Source: Saussurea involucrata
Taxonomy: Eukaryota > Streptophyta > Magnoliopsida > Asterales > Asteraceae
Assembly: GCA_033807775.1 (NCBI GenBank)
Contig: CM066317.1
Location: 10,747,870-10,811,869 of the forward strand
DNA length: 64,000 nucleotides
Direction of reading: 5' to 3'
Made by a program: the position numbers and the translations under genes. Below are positions 35,188 through 47,200 of this stretch, in pieces. The notes beneath the pieces were generated by a model. The model ran no database searches and was not told the DNA's origin. It saw only the letters and a list, made by a program, of their open reading frames with translations. Each line of letters starts with the position of its first letter. Position 1 is the first letter of the stretch.

Positions 35188-35617
35188 CACAAGACATTCG
35201 CACGAATACCGCAAAAGCATCTTCGCACGACAGCAGTACAAACCGCACGACATCAGTACAAACCGCACGACATCAGTACAAACCGCACGACAAGCATACT
35301 TTTTCGCACGATTTACGCACGACACACGTCATTTACACACGACTAAGTCTTTATTTACATTTATTTGTAATCTATTGTACACAAATCATCTGTAACACAA
35401 GGACTTTCGCCCCTGTTTGGCGACTATAGTGCACCGTCGACTCTCATGAGTCGACCGCGGTTTTTTCCCTCGTTTTGGGGTTTTCCGCGTCACCAAATCT
35501 CCTGTCTCTTTTACTTTTTCCTCGCGATTGTGTTCTTGGCTTGAGATACATTTCTTTAGATGTTTAAAGTCCACATTGACCTTAAATTATGCTTTTGTGT
35601 GATTTTTGGCATTAACA
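35188..35617 (+). repeat. Element A 5' LTR, second part, and primer-site junction
   Basis: It resumes from 19978 after C and its TAATT. A 20-bp unit CGCACGACATCAGTACAAAC is present three times (about 35215-35285), against two in the 3' LTR at about 62985-63030. It ends GGCATTAACA, followed by TTTGGCACCATCC. Confidence 0.88.
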
Positions 35618-35707
35618 GTTTGGCACCATCCGTGGGACCCCATCTAGAGAAAATCTCAAGCCAACACTTATATCGCGCTAACGATCTTGTAAAGTTTTTT
35701 CAGGTAT

Positions 35708-35881
35708 ATGGCAAATTGTCAAGACCCCATGATTCAACTTCAATCGGAATTGAATACGTCTCGAAGCCAGATTCAAGCCCTGATAAAAAAAATGCTCCGT
35801 CAAAGTATCGCATGTATCGCATCGTCCAAGAGACTCGGGGGCTCAGAACACCCTCTACAAATTGGGAAATACCACGTTTGA
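35708..35881 (+). pseudogene. gag: Element A gag start, truncated
   Basis: The first 57 codons begin MANCQDPMIQLQSELNTSRS and are equivalent to the helical N-terminus of the C and D gag proteins (MYQELEIARNQINAM). The frame then stops. The sequence up to D (36174) has no gag domain, so the rest was deleted. Confidence 0.65.
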
Positions 35882-36174
35882 TTTCAAAAATCCTCGGAAA
35901 AGGGCGCTTATCGACTCCATGTTACGGGTAAATGTGACGTCCTACGTGGAACAAACTCTATATATATACTCTAAGTATATTCTCCTCATTCAATTATTAT
36001 GATCTAACATACTGATTTAAGCATCAAAGGATCATTGGTCGAATCAACGACCACCCCCGATTTCACATTGCAGGCTCGCAAGATCATATGAATACATGTC
36101 TTACAATTTGCATCGCGAGTCTCTACCACTTAAATACAGGTTTTACGATTTACATCGTGAGAAACCAAAGTCTC
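35882..36174. other. Element A interior, non-coding
   Basis: Remnant DNA between the gag fragment and the GTCTC target of D. It holds ACATGTCTTACAATTTGCATCG-like repeats (two versions, about 36095 and 36135). Confidence 0.6.
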
Positions 36175-37059
36175 TGTTAATGCCAAAAATCGCACCAAAG
36201 GGACAACTTAAGGTCGATGTGGACTTAAACAACTAAAGAAAATATCTTTCGACGAGACGTGCGATGATAAATAAAATAAAGAAACAAGGGATTTGATGAC
36301 GCAGGAAAAACCTCAATCGAGGAAAAAACCTGTGGACGACAGGGGGTATCGTCACTGCACTATGGTCGCCAATCAGCGGCGATGTCCTTGGATATTGGTG
36401 TCGATCGTACAGTGATTACAATACAAATGAAGAAAATGCTTCGAAATGTAAAGTACAAGTGTTTGAATGTAAAAATAGGTGTTTGTCGTGTACGAAACAA
36501 AGTGTGAACTGCTGGTCGAGGGCTGTTGTCGTGCGTCGAGAGCGATACTTAGAATAATGGTTCTTCACTTCAGGTGTTCATGAATATTGGTTCGGTTGTT
36601 AATCGCCGGATATTCGATGTGTTGAAATTTCGATTGAGCTTGATATTTATAGTCTTCGCGTCCTTAGCTTTATCCATGAATGCTCCTTTAATGGCCTTAA
36701 CGGTTGGAAACGGTCGCCGGAGTAATGATCTTCGTCCGTTACGGTCGCCGACTGTTTAATGATTGCGTCGGTTATAGTTGTTGCTCCTTAATGACTTTTA
36801 CTCCTGCATTAAACACTTAATAAACGGTCATGGTTAACGTTAGCTTTGGTCGAAGTCGCACGTCCTTATATAATAGTCGTGCGGATCGGACGACGCTATG
36901 GTCGAGCGTCGTAAGGAACTCTCGACTTATCTTTTATGAGGGACGACGATGGTGTTCTAGGTCTTTGTTGAGACCTTATCTTAATACAATATATAGTCCC
37001 TAGTCCTACGTCTTACCTGTTCTGGTCGTGGTCGAGCGACGTGATTTTTTGCCCAAACA
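36175..37059 (-). repeat. Element D 3' LTR
   Basis: On the plus strand it reads TGTTAATGCCAAAAATCGC...TTTTTGCCCAAACA. It is nearly identical to 57316-58200. Confidence 0.9.
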
Positions 37060-37064
37060 GTTTG

Positions 37065-37111
37065 CCCCCAAAATTTGAAAATTGAATGTCAAATTTAAGT
37101 TTTAAATTTTG
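37065..37111 (-). promoter_or_regulatory. Element D 3' polypurine tract with adjoining hairpin
   Basis: It has the same design as C: GGGGGCAAAC on the minus strand at the LTR edge, with CAAAATTTGAAA (37069-37080) facing TTTTAAATTTTG (37100-37111) across a 19-nt loop whose sequence differs from C. Confidence 0.65.
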
Positions 37112-39519
37112 CTTGTCGAACGCTTAGACTTGTGACCTGGGTTGAGGGACTTACCTGGTTGTCGTGGAACTAGACCGGTTCGCCTTTAACTGAACGAGAA
37201 GTTGAAAAGTTGTGACGTCATACTGACGCGCGATGATGCTTACCAGCTGTCGAGGACAGGTGTCGAAGATTCGGGCAGATATACGAAAGGACATGGACGC
37301 GTGTTGATTTGCCGAAGGACTCGATCTTCCATATCCGTCCGCATAAATAGAGATTGTGATTGGTTTTCTTCTGTTTACGATTCAGGACAGTGTTGAGCAA
37401 AGCTTTCTCTTAGGGTTTCTTTGTCGCTTTTCGTTCGATTACCCTGTTCGGAATTATCAATTTTCGGGATCATATAAGATACCAATTCTTTAGTCGTCGT
37501 ATGCGCCGCAAGTCCATTGCCAGGAAACCTAAGAAGAACTGGGATATCTGGGGGTTTTCGGACTTGCATATTAATTTGACAGGTTTAGAGATGTCGACGG
37601 AGCCTAAGAGTATTATAGAAACCGAGGACTATCTAGACGACTTCAGAAGCCTGGCTAGGATTCCCATGGGGATCATTATAAACAGGGCTAGTGGCGTTCG
37701 TCCTGAAATGTGTGCTAAAGGGTATGCTGTTATATATGAGTACCCGTTTAGGATAGGTTTCCGCTGGCCATATTCGCCTCTAGCCAAGGAGTTTATGTGC
37801 GAATTTGACCTCTCGCCAGGACAACTGATGCCCCAGTTTTGGCGAGTCATTTTGGTCATTGAACGACTTACTTCCGGTTGGGATTCACCGATAGGTGTGA
37901 GGGACCTTCTGACGGCGTACAAAGTCACGAAGGATCAGTATTGGCGCTATAGCTTGTTTTCGAGACATAAAGGCGATCGTACTTTGGTTTTAAATACATC
38001 AGTCAATGATCGTGGGTGGAAGAAGAAATACGTATTCGTACGGTTGGCGACACTAGACTCTGATAGTGACTGGATCAGAGAGGGCTGGAATATGACGGGT
38101 GAGTTGTCGATCTATATTTTTTTTTTTTTTTTAAACCGGTTCTTATCTGATTCCTCTTTGACTGTTCTTTTCTCTTATGCTCAGATATTAATTTTGACAA
38201 AGTAAAACCTGATCAAGAATCCAAGGCTAAGATCAAGAAATTTTTAGAGTTCAGTGGCAGGGATCGGACGTACGTTAATCGTCACCTGGTAGATGAGGAT
38301 GATGACACTGTTTTCTTGAGTGATAGGATCAGAATGGGTCGAGAGGAAAGGGAGAAAAATGACGAGGAAGAAGAGGAGTCCGAGGGGACTGAAGGAGATG
38401 ATCTGGAAGTAGAGATAACCGGTAATTGTTCTTCTCTTCTCTTCTTAACTTAATCTATTTTTATTCTTCGAGTGTCTAATCCTTTGTTTTCGCCCATACA
38501 GGGGAATCTCATGCACGGATGTCATCTTCTGTTACTAGGATGATGACTCAGGCTGATCTGACTCGCAAGGCGAGGGATGACAGAAAGAAAGACACTTCGA
38601 CGACTGGGTCAGGGGTCCTGAAAGAGGTCTCGACATCTGGGTCGGGTCTCTTGAAAAGAAAAGAAGTCCCGACGGCTGGGTCTGACTTCTCGAAGAGGAC
38701 AAGGATGTCCATTCTGAGGGAACCGTCTCTGAAGACGGGTAACCCACCGAGGGTTGCCTTGTCCAGGAAGGCGATGGCGTCGGTTGAGTTTGACACGACC
38801 GGCACAAAATCCGTGGATACTGCGCAACCGGCGACGATGTTTCCCGTCGTCCTATCCGGCCCTTCGTCGGCCGACATGGGCAAAGGCGCGCAGAAAGGAT
38901 CTGTGGGGGAGACGACGGTCAACTTTACGTTGCCATCTGATTTTCTGGACGACAATGTCTTGGACGAGACGAAGTTGCTTCCCCACTTAGAAAAATATTT
39001 GCTCCCATCTTTCAGGGAGCGTTTTGACTGGTTTTCTTTTGAGAAAAAAGAGTTCCATGCAGCTGGACTCGTATTCTTGGTAAGTTTCTCTTTCAAAACT
39101 TGTTTTGTCGCAGTCATTGTCGTTATTTATTGACGATGTTCATCTTTATGATTTTGCAGGCACTTCAAGCTTGCTTAGCATTACAGGCTGAGACGACGAA
39201 TGTAGGGAGCTTGACGGCTTCTGTTATCAAGGACGAAGAAGCAGCGTTGGCTAAGGAAAAAGCTGCCCTGGAGCACGAAGAGGCGGTGTCAATGCGTCTT
39301 GACCATGCTTTTGATGAGCTAGACGCCCTCAGTCATGCAAGGGACGAGGTGGATTCCCGTTTGAAGGAATCTCTATCTTTGATGCGTGATCAGAGGGAGG
39401 AGCTGGAGGAGATGAAGGCATCTTTAGCTGCGAAGAAAAAGGAGGTTGAAGAATCCAAGATTAAAGCGACGAACTTAGAGGAAGAGTTCGAGGAGTTGAA
39501 GGTTGAGAATAGGTCTTTC

Positions 39520-40694
39520 TGTTGGTGCAAGTGTACCCCGCTTTAATATTGTGATATATTTTTGGTACACATAAAATCACATCTCCATATTTATTTTGAT
39601 GATTACAAACACACCGTATTATTGTTTATCTAACAATCCTATCCAAGTGTACAGTTCTTGAAGAACACGAAGTTTTTATCTGAAGAATTCAAGACGGAAG
39701 TTTCTACGTCGTCATTATTGTTTATAACTAATAATGATAAACACCCTAAAATAATATACCACTTGGATATTTATAAAACCCTAAACTGTTTTTAAAGATA
39801 TTTAAAATTATTTAAAACTAAAGTTTTATTAATTTTTATTAAAATATCAAAAATCAGTTTCCTATGCATTTTACTGTTGCACATTTTTTGAAGGAGTGTT
39901 CAGCCGAAAGCAATCCAACGTGCAGCCTGCCCATTGTATTTTTCTGACCGCGGTATACCGCGGTGTGCAGGCGGTATACCGCCACCTCTTATAGCCGTTG
40001 GTTTGTCAGTATCTGCGCGGTATACCGCAGTGTGCAGGCGGTATACCGCCACCTCATATATCCGTTGGAGCTTCCTTGGTATTTATATGCATGCTGGTGA
40101 AGAACAGTAGAACAACCAACAGCAACAACAACAATTCAAACTCTCAGCTCTCTCACTCTCACTTATTTTATATATATATATTTTATAAAACTTTTTTTTA
40201 TAAAATATCCAAGTGTGAGATATTATACAAGAGTGATTACCCATTGTGAGTTATACTCCTCTTGTAAGTATTTGAATAACGGGTGTGTGATCCTGTATAT
40301 CTCAATAAGTTGAGGCTTAGAGAACCGTTTACTTTGCTCTGTATTTGGTTTGTATTCTACCGTAAAGAATACATTTATTGGATCGTGTCGGGAAGTGTCT
40401 CGGCTGCTGGTTTATCACAGTTGGTGGTAAATCAGTAAATCTCCGTGTCAAGTATCTCTTACCTTTATCTCTTTATTTATTCCGCTGTGCTTTATTATAT
40501 TTGTTTATATAAACTGCTTTGCATTTATATTTATTTATATAATCTCTGTGTATTTGTTTATATTTACACTCTTCTTTATTATTTGTATACTCTGATTTAT
40601 TTTTTACTGTTTCAGTACTGTATTTATTTGTAAAAGAATTTTTGAAAGTAAAAGATTTTAAATACAACCTTACCCCCCCTTAGGTTGTCTAACA
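39520..40694. mobile_element. Solo LTR S1
   Basis: The 1175-bp unit TGTTGGTGCAAGTG...TTGTCTAACA is flanked by CTTTC (39515-39519, 40695-40699). It interrupts exon 4 of the D antisense gene. A block of CGGTATACCG palindromes lies at 39948-40052, just upstream of a TATA-like TATTTATATGC (about 40079). A C-run CTTACCCCCCCTTAGG is near the right end. There is no internal region, so it is a recombined solo LTR, perhaps of a Copia element (inference). Confidence 0.85.
39946..40055. repeat. CGGTATACCG palindrome cluster in S1
   Basis: Two tandem versions of a roughly 65-bp module contain CGCGGTATACCGC-A/G-GTGTGC and AGGCGGTATACCGCCACCTC. Each palindrome can fold on itself. They lie just upstream of the putative TATA box. 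Confidence 0.8.
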
Positions 40695-40727
40695 CTTTCT
40701 TTTCTTACGCTCGACTTACTGCGCGTG

Positions 40728-41694
40728 TGTTGATCTAAACCCTCAGTGATTTGATAATGACCCTCTCTTAAATACTTAGTGAAAATTGTATGTAAACAAT
40801 ATGTATCAGAGTTTCACTATCGTTGATAAGTACTAAGATCTTACAGTACCGCTGATAGGAACTCTCGCTCTTTAAATTAAACATTCAGCGAACACTGTTC
40901 ACCATAATGCGCTGAGTCTGTTCAGTCCTTATGGTGATCGCTGATAAGTTAATTGTTTACTTATAATCCCTGAAGACAAGTTTCACGTCAACAAAGGTTC
41001 TACGCTGAAGTCGAAGATCAAGCTCAAGAACCAGCGACAAGTCTACTAATGAACTGATGCGGATCAGCGAAGACTCAGATTTGTCCACTCAACGTGAAGT
41101 ATCAAGTACAAGACTTCAGCTATCGCTGAACTTTATCATTCGCTGAATAGTAAATGATAATCGCTGAATCAACGAAAGCTGATCATGAAGTCCTCCGTAC
41201 AAAGTACTTTTGTCTTAACCTCCCTTGCACGCCACCGTACGAAATGTCAGAAAAGAACCTCCGAAAATCTGAGATCGTACAACCACTCTGATACTACACT
41301 GTTCATTCATGCGGCTACTAAGGTTGTCAACAAAGGTCAATGACATGCAACCAATCCGCTGATGACACGTGTAAAGTGTATACTGAATTGCATTAAATGC
41401 ATGCAGTATATAAAGAGATGAACTCACTTCATTTGAAGTAACTTGCTAACTCTGGACAAGTTCAAATCTCTCTCAAGATAGGATTTTATTAGTAATCTCC
41501 ATATCCTTCTTAGTGCAAGAAACCTTAGTGTTCCAACTTGTTTAGATTTAGGTTTATCCTTAATCTTGTTTCCGCAACAAGCTGTAAATTGTTAATGATT
41601 TATCAATAAACAATTTAGAAAAGTAAAATAGCGTGTTTGTATTCAACCTCCCCCCCCCCTTCTACAAACTTGTATAGGCCTTTCGGGACCAACA
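40728..41694 (+). repeat. Copia 5' LTR
   Basis: It starts TGTTGATCTAAACC and ends CTTTCGGGACCAACA. A TATA box TATATAAA is at 41407-41414. The word CGCTGA or its complement TCAGCG occurs about a dozen times between 40848 and 41360. Confidence 0.93.
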
Positions 41695-41696
41695 AG

Positions 41697-41708
41697 TGGT
41701 ATCAGAGC
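41697..41708 (+). promoter_or_regulatory. Copia primer-binding site
   Basis: TGGTATCAGAGC lies two bases after the 5' LTR. It is complementary to the 3' end of plant initiator methionine tRNA, the usual primer for Copia elements. Confidence 0.95.
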
Positions 41709-41774
41709 GGATTTGTTTAATCTCATAAACAATATCTAATCTAAGATATTTCTCTTCCTTGCTATTATCTGAAA

Positions 41775-44165
41775 ATGGCCTCCCACACAAACACAAATTA
41801 TATATACAATGGTTCTCTTGCAAAACCCCCTAGATTTTCCAGAGACAACTTCAACTTATGGAAAAATAGGATGATGCTCTTCCTAGAAGGTGTAGACCCT
41901 ACTATGACCTACTATCTTGAAAACGGCCCACACATCCCTGTAACTATTGATCCTTTAGTTCCAGCCACTGCAACTCGAGCTGCTATTCCTGAAAGGCTGA
42001 TTCCAAAGGAAATACACATGTGGACCGATGAAGATAAGAAGAAAGTGGCTATAGATACAAAAGCCAGATCCATACTATCCATGGCCCTTCCTGACGAAGT
42101 CTACCATTCCGTCATGAACCTGAAATCCTCAAAAGCCATGTGGGACACAATATGTGTTCAGTATGAAGGAACGTCTGAAGTCCAGGATTCAAGAAAGATC
42201 AACCTGGTAAGACAATACGAAAGCTTCATTTCTGGTAAGAATGAAACTCTCTCTGAAGTTCATCAACGTTTTAATTGCTTAATTATAGATCTAAAAACGG
42301 TTGGTAAGGAATATTCTAACTTTGAAGTGCTGACAAAGTTTTTAGAATGTTTACCTGAAAGCTGGGACAATTATTTCATGTGTCTCAAGCTGTCAAAAGA
42401 TCTAAGATCAATGACACTTGCTACCTTATATGGCACATTGCTGAATCATGAGCAATCTAGCCATCTTAAGAAGAATCTTGTAAAAGATTCCAAAAGCACC
42501 CCTGTTGCTTTAATCTCAGAGGAACCTTCTACTCAGCGACCCGTGGTCACTATCACTGAGTTAGAAAGTAACTCTGAAAGGTCATCAGATTCTGATTCTT
42601 CAGATGATGATGAATCCTTGGCTCTCCTAACTAAAAAGTTCAGGAGATTCGCCAAGAAGAAAATGTTTAGAAAGAACAAAACTCTTTCTATAGCTGACAA
42701 GCCTAAGTCATCAGCTTTTGTTGATAAGGCTACTGCTACTTGTTTCAACTGCGAAAAGACAGGTCATTTCGCTAACGAGTGCAGGTCAAAGAAAATCATG
42801 AGACCTTCAGCTTTTACAAAGAAATCCTTTGTTCCAAGGAATAAAGACGACAAATACTCAAAGCTGAAGGAGAAGTATGCAAAGCTGAAAAGCTTTAAGA
42901 AGAAAGGAAAAGGCCTGATGGCTGACTATGATTGGGCTGCTTCTGATGAAGAAGCCTCATCATCTGATTCTGAAGATGATGAAGCAAATCAATGTCTCAT
43001 GGCCAAGATTGAAGAAGAGGAAGAAAGTTCAGACATTCCCTCCACTTCAACATCTGCCATTCAGGTATCACCTTCCTTCTTTACCAATATTGCAAATATT
43101 GATGAAGCTGATAGTCTCCGTAAAATCGAACTGCTGACTAGAAGTTTATACGAAGCCATGAACGGCAAAGCTGTGGTTGAAAACCAAAATCTTGATCTCG
43201 CTGAAAAGCTTAAAAACTGCCACCTTCAAATAGAAAAGCTTTCTAAATTTGAAGAAGATTTTAAAGATCAAGTCTATTTAAATCAGCTAGTCAAAATCGA
43301 ACGAGCAGAAGCTATTGCTGCATTAAAAGCTGAACAAGCTACTGTTGAAGGATGGTGTAATTCTTCAACAAAGATCACTGAGATAATTAAGGCTCAGATT
43401 CCTCTGAGTGATAAACGTGGTCTGGGTTATAAATATGATACTCCAAAACCAACCACTGAACGTTCAATGCTTAAATTTGGAACGTTCGTATCCTCAGTAG
43501 CTGACACTTCTTCATCTCAGTACTCCTCGTCGATTACACCAATCCCTGAGGAAACTCCTACCTCCTCAAAAGGTAAGGAGAAAATGGTTTATTCAAAACC
43601 TACCTCTGTCTCTAAAGACAAAGGTAAAGGAATTGTTATTTATCAAAATCCTCAGAAGGGTACCTTAGTACCTAAGCTGAATGCTTCCAAAGCCTTAGTG
43701 ATTCATTCATCTGGTTCTAGAAATCAGACCTCTGGATCAGTTCAGCGACCTACTCCTAGACTCAGAGTAGATATCCTTGGTAAGAAATCTGAAGAACTGA
43801 ATGTTCGTCCTATTTCAAAAACCAATAGTGTACTTGGTGCTGGCACTTCTAATTCCAAATTAAAAGCTCAGCACTCAAGTGGTCCTAGAACTAATTTTAG
43901 TTATAGGAAATGTTATCACTGTGGACTTACCGATCATATTGCAAGTAAGTGTCCCACAGCCACCAAAGCTGATAAGATAGCTAAGGTGAAGATAGCACCC
44001 AAGAAGACCAAACCAGTTGCAATTCAGGTCAAGGTGACTCCTACCGCTGAGGTCAAGAAATTGACCAAAGTGAAGAAAGACAAAGCTGAATCTTCAAATG
44101 TTGCGAAGACTGCTGAACCCATTCCAACTACTTCCACTGACAAACGCGTATACATGGTGAAGTGA
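41775..44165 (+). CDS. gag: Copia gag with two zinc knuckles
   Basis: The 796-residue capsid/nucleocapsid protein starts MASHTNTNYIYNGSLAKPPR. Residues about 10-60 match the N-terminal gag helix region (RFSRDNFNLWKNRM), and about 90-220 the UBN2/gag capsid part (SKAMWDTICVQYEGT). A first CCHC knuckle, CFNCEKTGHFANEC, is near residue 323 and a second, CYHCGLTDHIASKC, near 713. Between them lies an acidic, Ser-rich and partly coiled-coil stretch, which explains the length. The frame ends at TGA 44163-44165, and pol continues in the same frame 30 bases later after two more stops. Confidence 0.93.
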   Translation: MASHTNTNYIYNGSLAKPPRFSRDNFNLWKNRMMLFLEGVDPTMTYYLENGPHIPVTIDPLVPATATRAAIPERLIPKEIHMWTDEDKKKVAIDTKARSILSMALPDEVYHSVMNLKSSKAMWDTICVQYEGTSEVQDSRKINLVRQYESFISGKNETLSEVHQRFNCLIIDLKTVGKEYSNFEVLTKFLECLPESWDNYFMCLKLSKDLRSMTLATLYGTLLNHEQSSHLKKNLVKDSKSTPVALISEEPSTQRPVVTITELESNSERSSDSDSSDDDESLALLTKKFRRFAKKKMFRKNKTLSIADKPKSSAFVDKATATCFNCEKTGHFANECRSKKIMRPSAFTKKSFVPRNKDDKYSKLKEKYAKLKSFKKKGKGLMADYDWAASDEEASSSDSEDDEANQCLMAKIEEEEESSDIPSTSTSAIQVSPSFFTNIANIDEADSLRKIELLTRSLYEAMNGKAVVENQNLDLAEKLKNCHLQIEKLSKFEEDFKDQVYLNQLVKIERAEAIAALKAEQATVEGWCNSSTKITEIIKAQIPLSDKRGLGYKYDTPKPTTERSMLKFGTFVSSVADTSSSQYSSSITPIPEETPTSSKGKEKMVYSKPTSVSKDKGKGIVIYQNPQKGTLVPKLNASKALVIHSSGSRNQTSGSVQRPTPRLRVDILGKKSEELNVRPISKTNSVLGAGTSNSKLKAQHSSGPRTNFSYRKCYHCGLTDHIASKCPTATKADKIAKVKIAPKKTKPVAIQVKVTPTAEVKKLTKVKKDKAESSNVAKTAEPIPTTSTDKRVYMVK

Positions 44166-44201
44166 GTACCCAAGTAAAACTAATCTTCCTTTGTATTGCA
44201 G
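44157..44201 (+). other. Stop island between gag and pol with splice-like borders
   Basis: Gag and pol are in the same frame, separated by TGA, TAA and TAA within 44163-44183. The segment carries a donor-like AAGTGAGTA and an acceptor-like TTTGTATTGCAG. Removing 44157-44201 (GTGAAG...GCAG, 45 bp) would join ...YM to VKKGIWYLDSG in frame. 45 bp is below the usual plant intron minimum, so this is a hypothesis. Confidence 0.4.
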
Positions 44202-47200
44202 GTTAAGAAGGGTATCTGGTATCTCGATAGCGGATGCTCTAGACACATGACTGGAAAGAAAAGCCTGCTCGCTGAATACAAGGAAGAGAAGGGTCCCTCT
44301 GTGACTTTCGGTGGAAATGGAAAAGGACACACCCGAGGGTATGGTGTACTTTCAAATGGTACAACATCCTTCAGAAGAGTCGCATATGTTGAAGGGCTGA
44401 AGCATAATCTTCTAAGCATCAGTCAGCTTTGCGACATGGATAACAAAGTGATTTTCACTAAGGAATCCTGCTTTGTCTCTGACAAAAAGGAGAAGATAGC
44501 TCTCAGCGGTTATCGTTTGGAAAATGTTTACGTTATAAACATGGACTCAACAACCACTGAGAACTCCTGTTTCTTCTCAAAAGCATCTTCTGATGTTAAC
44601 TGGCTATGGCACAAAAGGCTCTCACATCTCAACTTCAAGACACTGAATACTCTTTCATCCAAAGAGTTAGTCATTGGTCTACCTCAACATTCATACGCCA
44701 AAGAGTCCTTATGTTCAGCGTGTGAAAAAGGGAAGCAGACCAAGGCAAGCTTTAAGTCAAAGCAAGTTTCCTCAGTGTCATCTCCTCTTCAACTACTCCA
44801 TATGGATTTGTTTGGCCCCGTTAACAAACAATCCATCGCTGGAAAGAAATATACGCTGGTCATAGTTGATGAATTCTCTCGTTACACATGGGTAATGTTT
44901 CTCCGTTCTAAGAGTGACACCCCTGAAGAACTCATCACCTTTGTTCGGAAGATGGAAACTCTGAACAATATGACTGTTCGCTCAATAAGGAGTGATCATG
45001 GAACTGAATTCAAAAACAGTTCTCTTGATTCCTTCCTTGAGAGCAAGGGTATTTCTCACAACTTTTCGTCAGTGAGAACACCACAACAAAACGGAGTCGC
45101 TGAAAGAAGAAATAGAACAATTATTGAAGCTGCACGTTCAATGCTCAGCGATTCTCACCTGCCTACTCAGTTTTGGGCAGAAGCTGTCAACACTGCTTGT
45201 TTTACGCAAAACAGGTCGCTGATAGTTAAAAGATTCAAAAAGACTGCCTATGAACTCTTTCATGGGAGAAAGCCTTCAATCAGCTTTCTTCACATCTTTG
45301 GATGTCAGTGTTTCATACTGAACAACAGAGATGCCCTTGGAAAGTTTGATCCTAAGGCTGATGATGGAATCTTTCTTGGATACTCCTCAGTTTCCAAAGC
45401 CTTCAGAGTCTTCAACCGAAGAAGACAATCTGTAGAAGAAACTATTCACGTCACGTTTGACGAATCCCGTTCAGCGAACTCTAAACCAAACGCTGATACA
45501 GAAGAACTGAATCAATGGATGTTTTCTCATCTTGGTGATTCAGAAGATGTTCCCACTCCTCATGCTCACACAGTAGAAAATGATGGTCCTTCTATCATTC
45601 CAAATATGCAAAATAGTGAAGCTGAAACATCTTGGGTCTCGGCTGTTCCTATAAACACTATACCTGCAGTTGATCCAAATGTCTCAGAAATTCCATCTAT
45701 TTCTCAGCAATCAGTGAATGAAGTGACAAATGCAAACATTCCTCTCTTAGCTGATAATCCAGAAGTAGCTGAAGCCTCATCTTCAGTTTCTCCAGTTCAG
45801 ATTGAGTCAGCGACGCATGCTCCGGCTCAGCGATGGACTGTAAATCACCCAATCGATCAAATTCTTGGTGATCCCAACGCTGGTATTCAGACTCGTAGAA
45901 GTGCAGGTAATATTTGTTTATTTGTTAACTTTATTTCTCTAACTGAACCAAAGAAAATAGATGATGCCCTCAGAGATCCAAACTGGGTCAGCGCTATGCA
46001 AGAAGAGCTTACTGAATTCGAAAGAAACAAAGTTTGGAAACTTGTTCGTAGACCAACTGACAAAACGGTGATAGGCACTAAATGGGTCTATCGAAACAAG
46101 TTGGACGAACATGGTACTGTAACTCGCAACAAAGCTCGTCTTGTTGCTCAGGGATACAGACAAGAGGAAGGCATAGATTATGACGAAACTTTTGCTCCAG
46201 TAGCAAGACTTGAATCTATTCGTCTTTTCTTAGCATTTGTTGTACACAAAAACTTCACTGTACATCAGATGGATGTTAAGTCAGCGTTTCTAAATGGAAA
46301 GCTGAATGAAGAAGTATATGTGGAACAACCTCCAGGATTCTCAGATCCTAAGCGTTCAGGTTATGTTTATAAACTGGACAAAGCACTTTATGGCTTAAAG
46401 CAAGTTCCACGTGCATGGTATGATACTCTCTCTACTTATCTCCATATTGAAAAATTTGAGCGAGGTAAGATTGACAAAACTTTGTTTTTTAGAAAAGTAA
46501 AAGGTCATATCATTTTAGTTCAAATATATGTTGATGACATTATATTTGGTTCTACTAACCCTGAGCTTTGTACTCGTTTCGCTGATAGAATGGAAGATGA
46601 GTATAAAATGAGTATGATGGGTGAACTAACATATTTCCTTGGTCTTCAGATTAAGCAAATTGAAAAAGGAACTTTTATAAATCAGGGAAAGTATGTTAAA
46701 GATATGCTGAAGAAATTCGACTTAACTGAAAGTTCAGCTATGAAAACCCCTATGGCACCACCGCTGATACTTGATAAGGACACAAAGGGTGTTCCTGTCA
46801 ATGTCACGCTGTACCGTGGGATGATCGGCTCACTACTGTATCTTACAGCTAGCCGACCCGATATTATGTTTGCAACATGTCTGTGCGCACGATATCAAGC
46901 TGAACCTAAGATATCCCATATGAAAGCTGTAAAGCGAATCTTTCGATATCTTAAGGGTACAGCGAATCTAGGTCTTTGGTATCCCAAAGACTCAGGATTC
47001 GATCTAACCGCCTATTCAGACAGTGATTTTGCAGGTTGCAAAATGGATAGGAAAAGCACCACAGGAGGATGTCAGCTCCTGGGTGGAAAGCTGGTAAGTT
47101 GGACAAGTAAGAAGCAAAACTCAGTGTCCACTTCCACAGCTGAAGCTGAGTATGTAGCCGCTGGAAGCTGCTGTTCTCAAGTCTTGTGGATGAGAAATCA

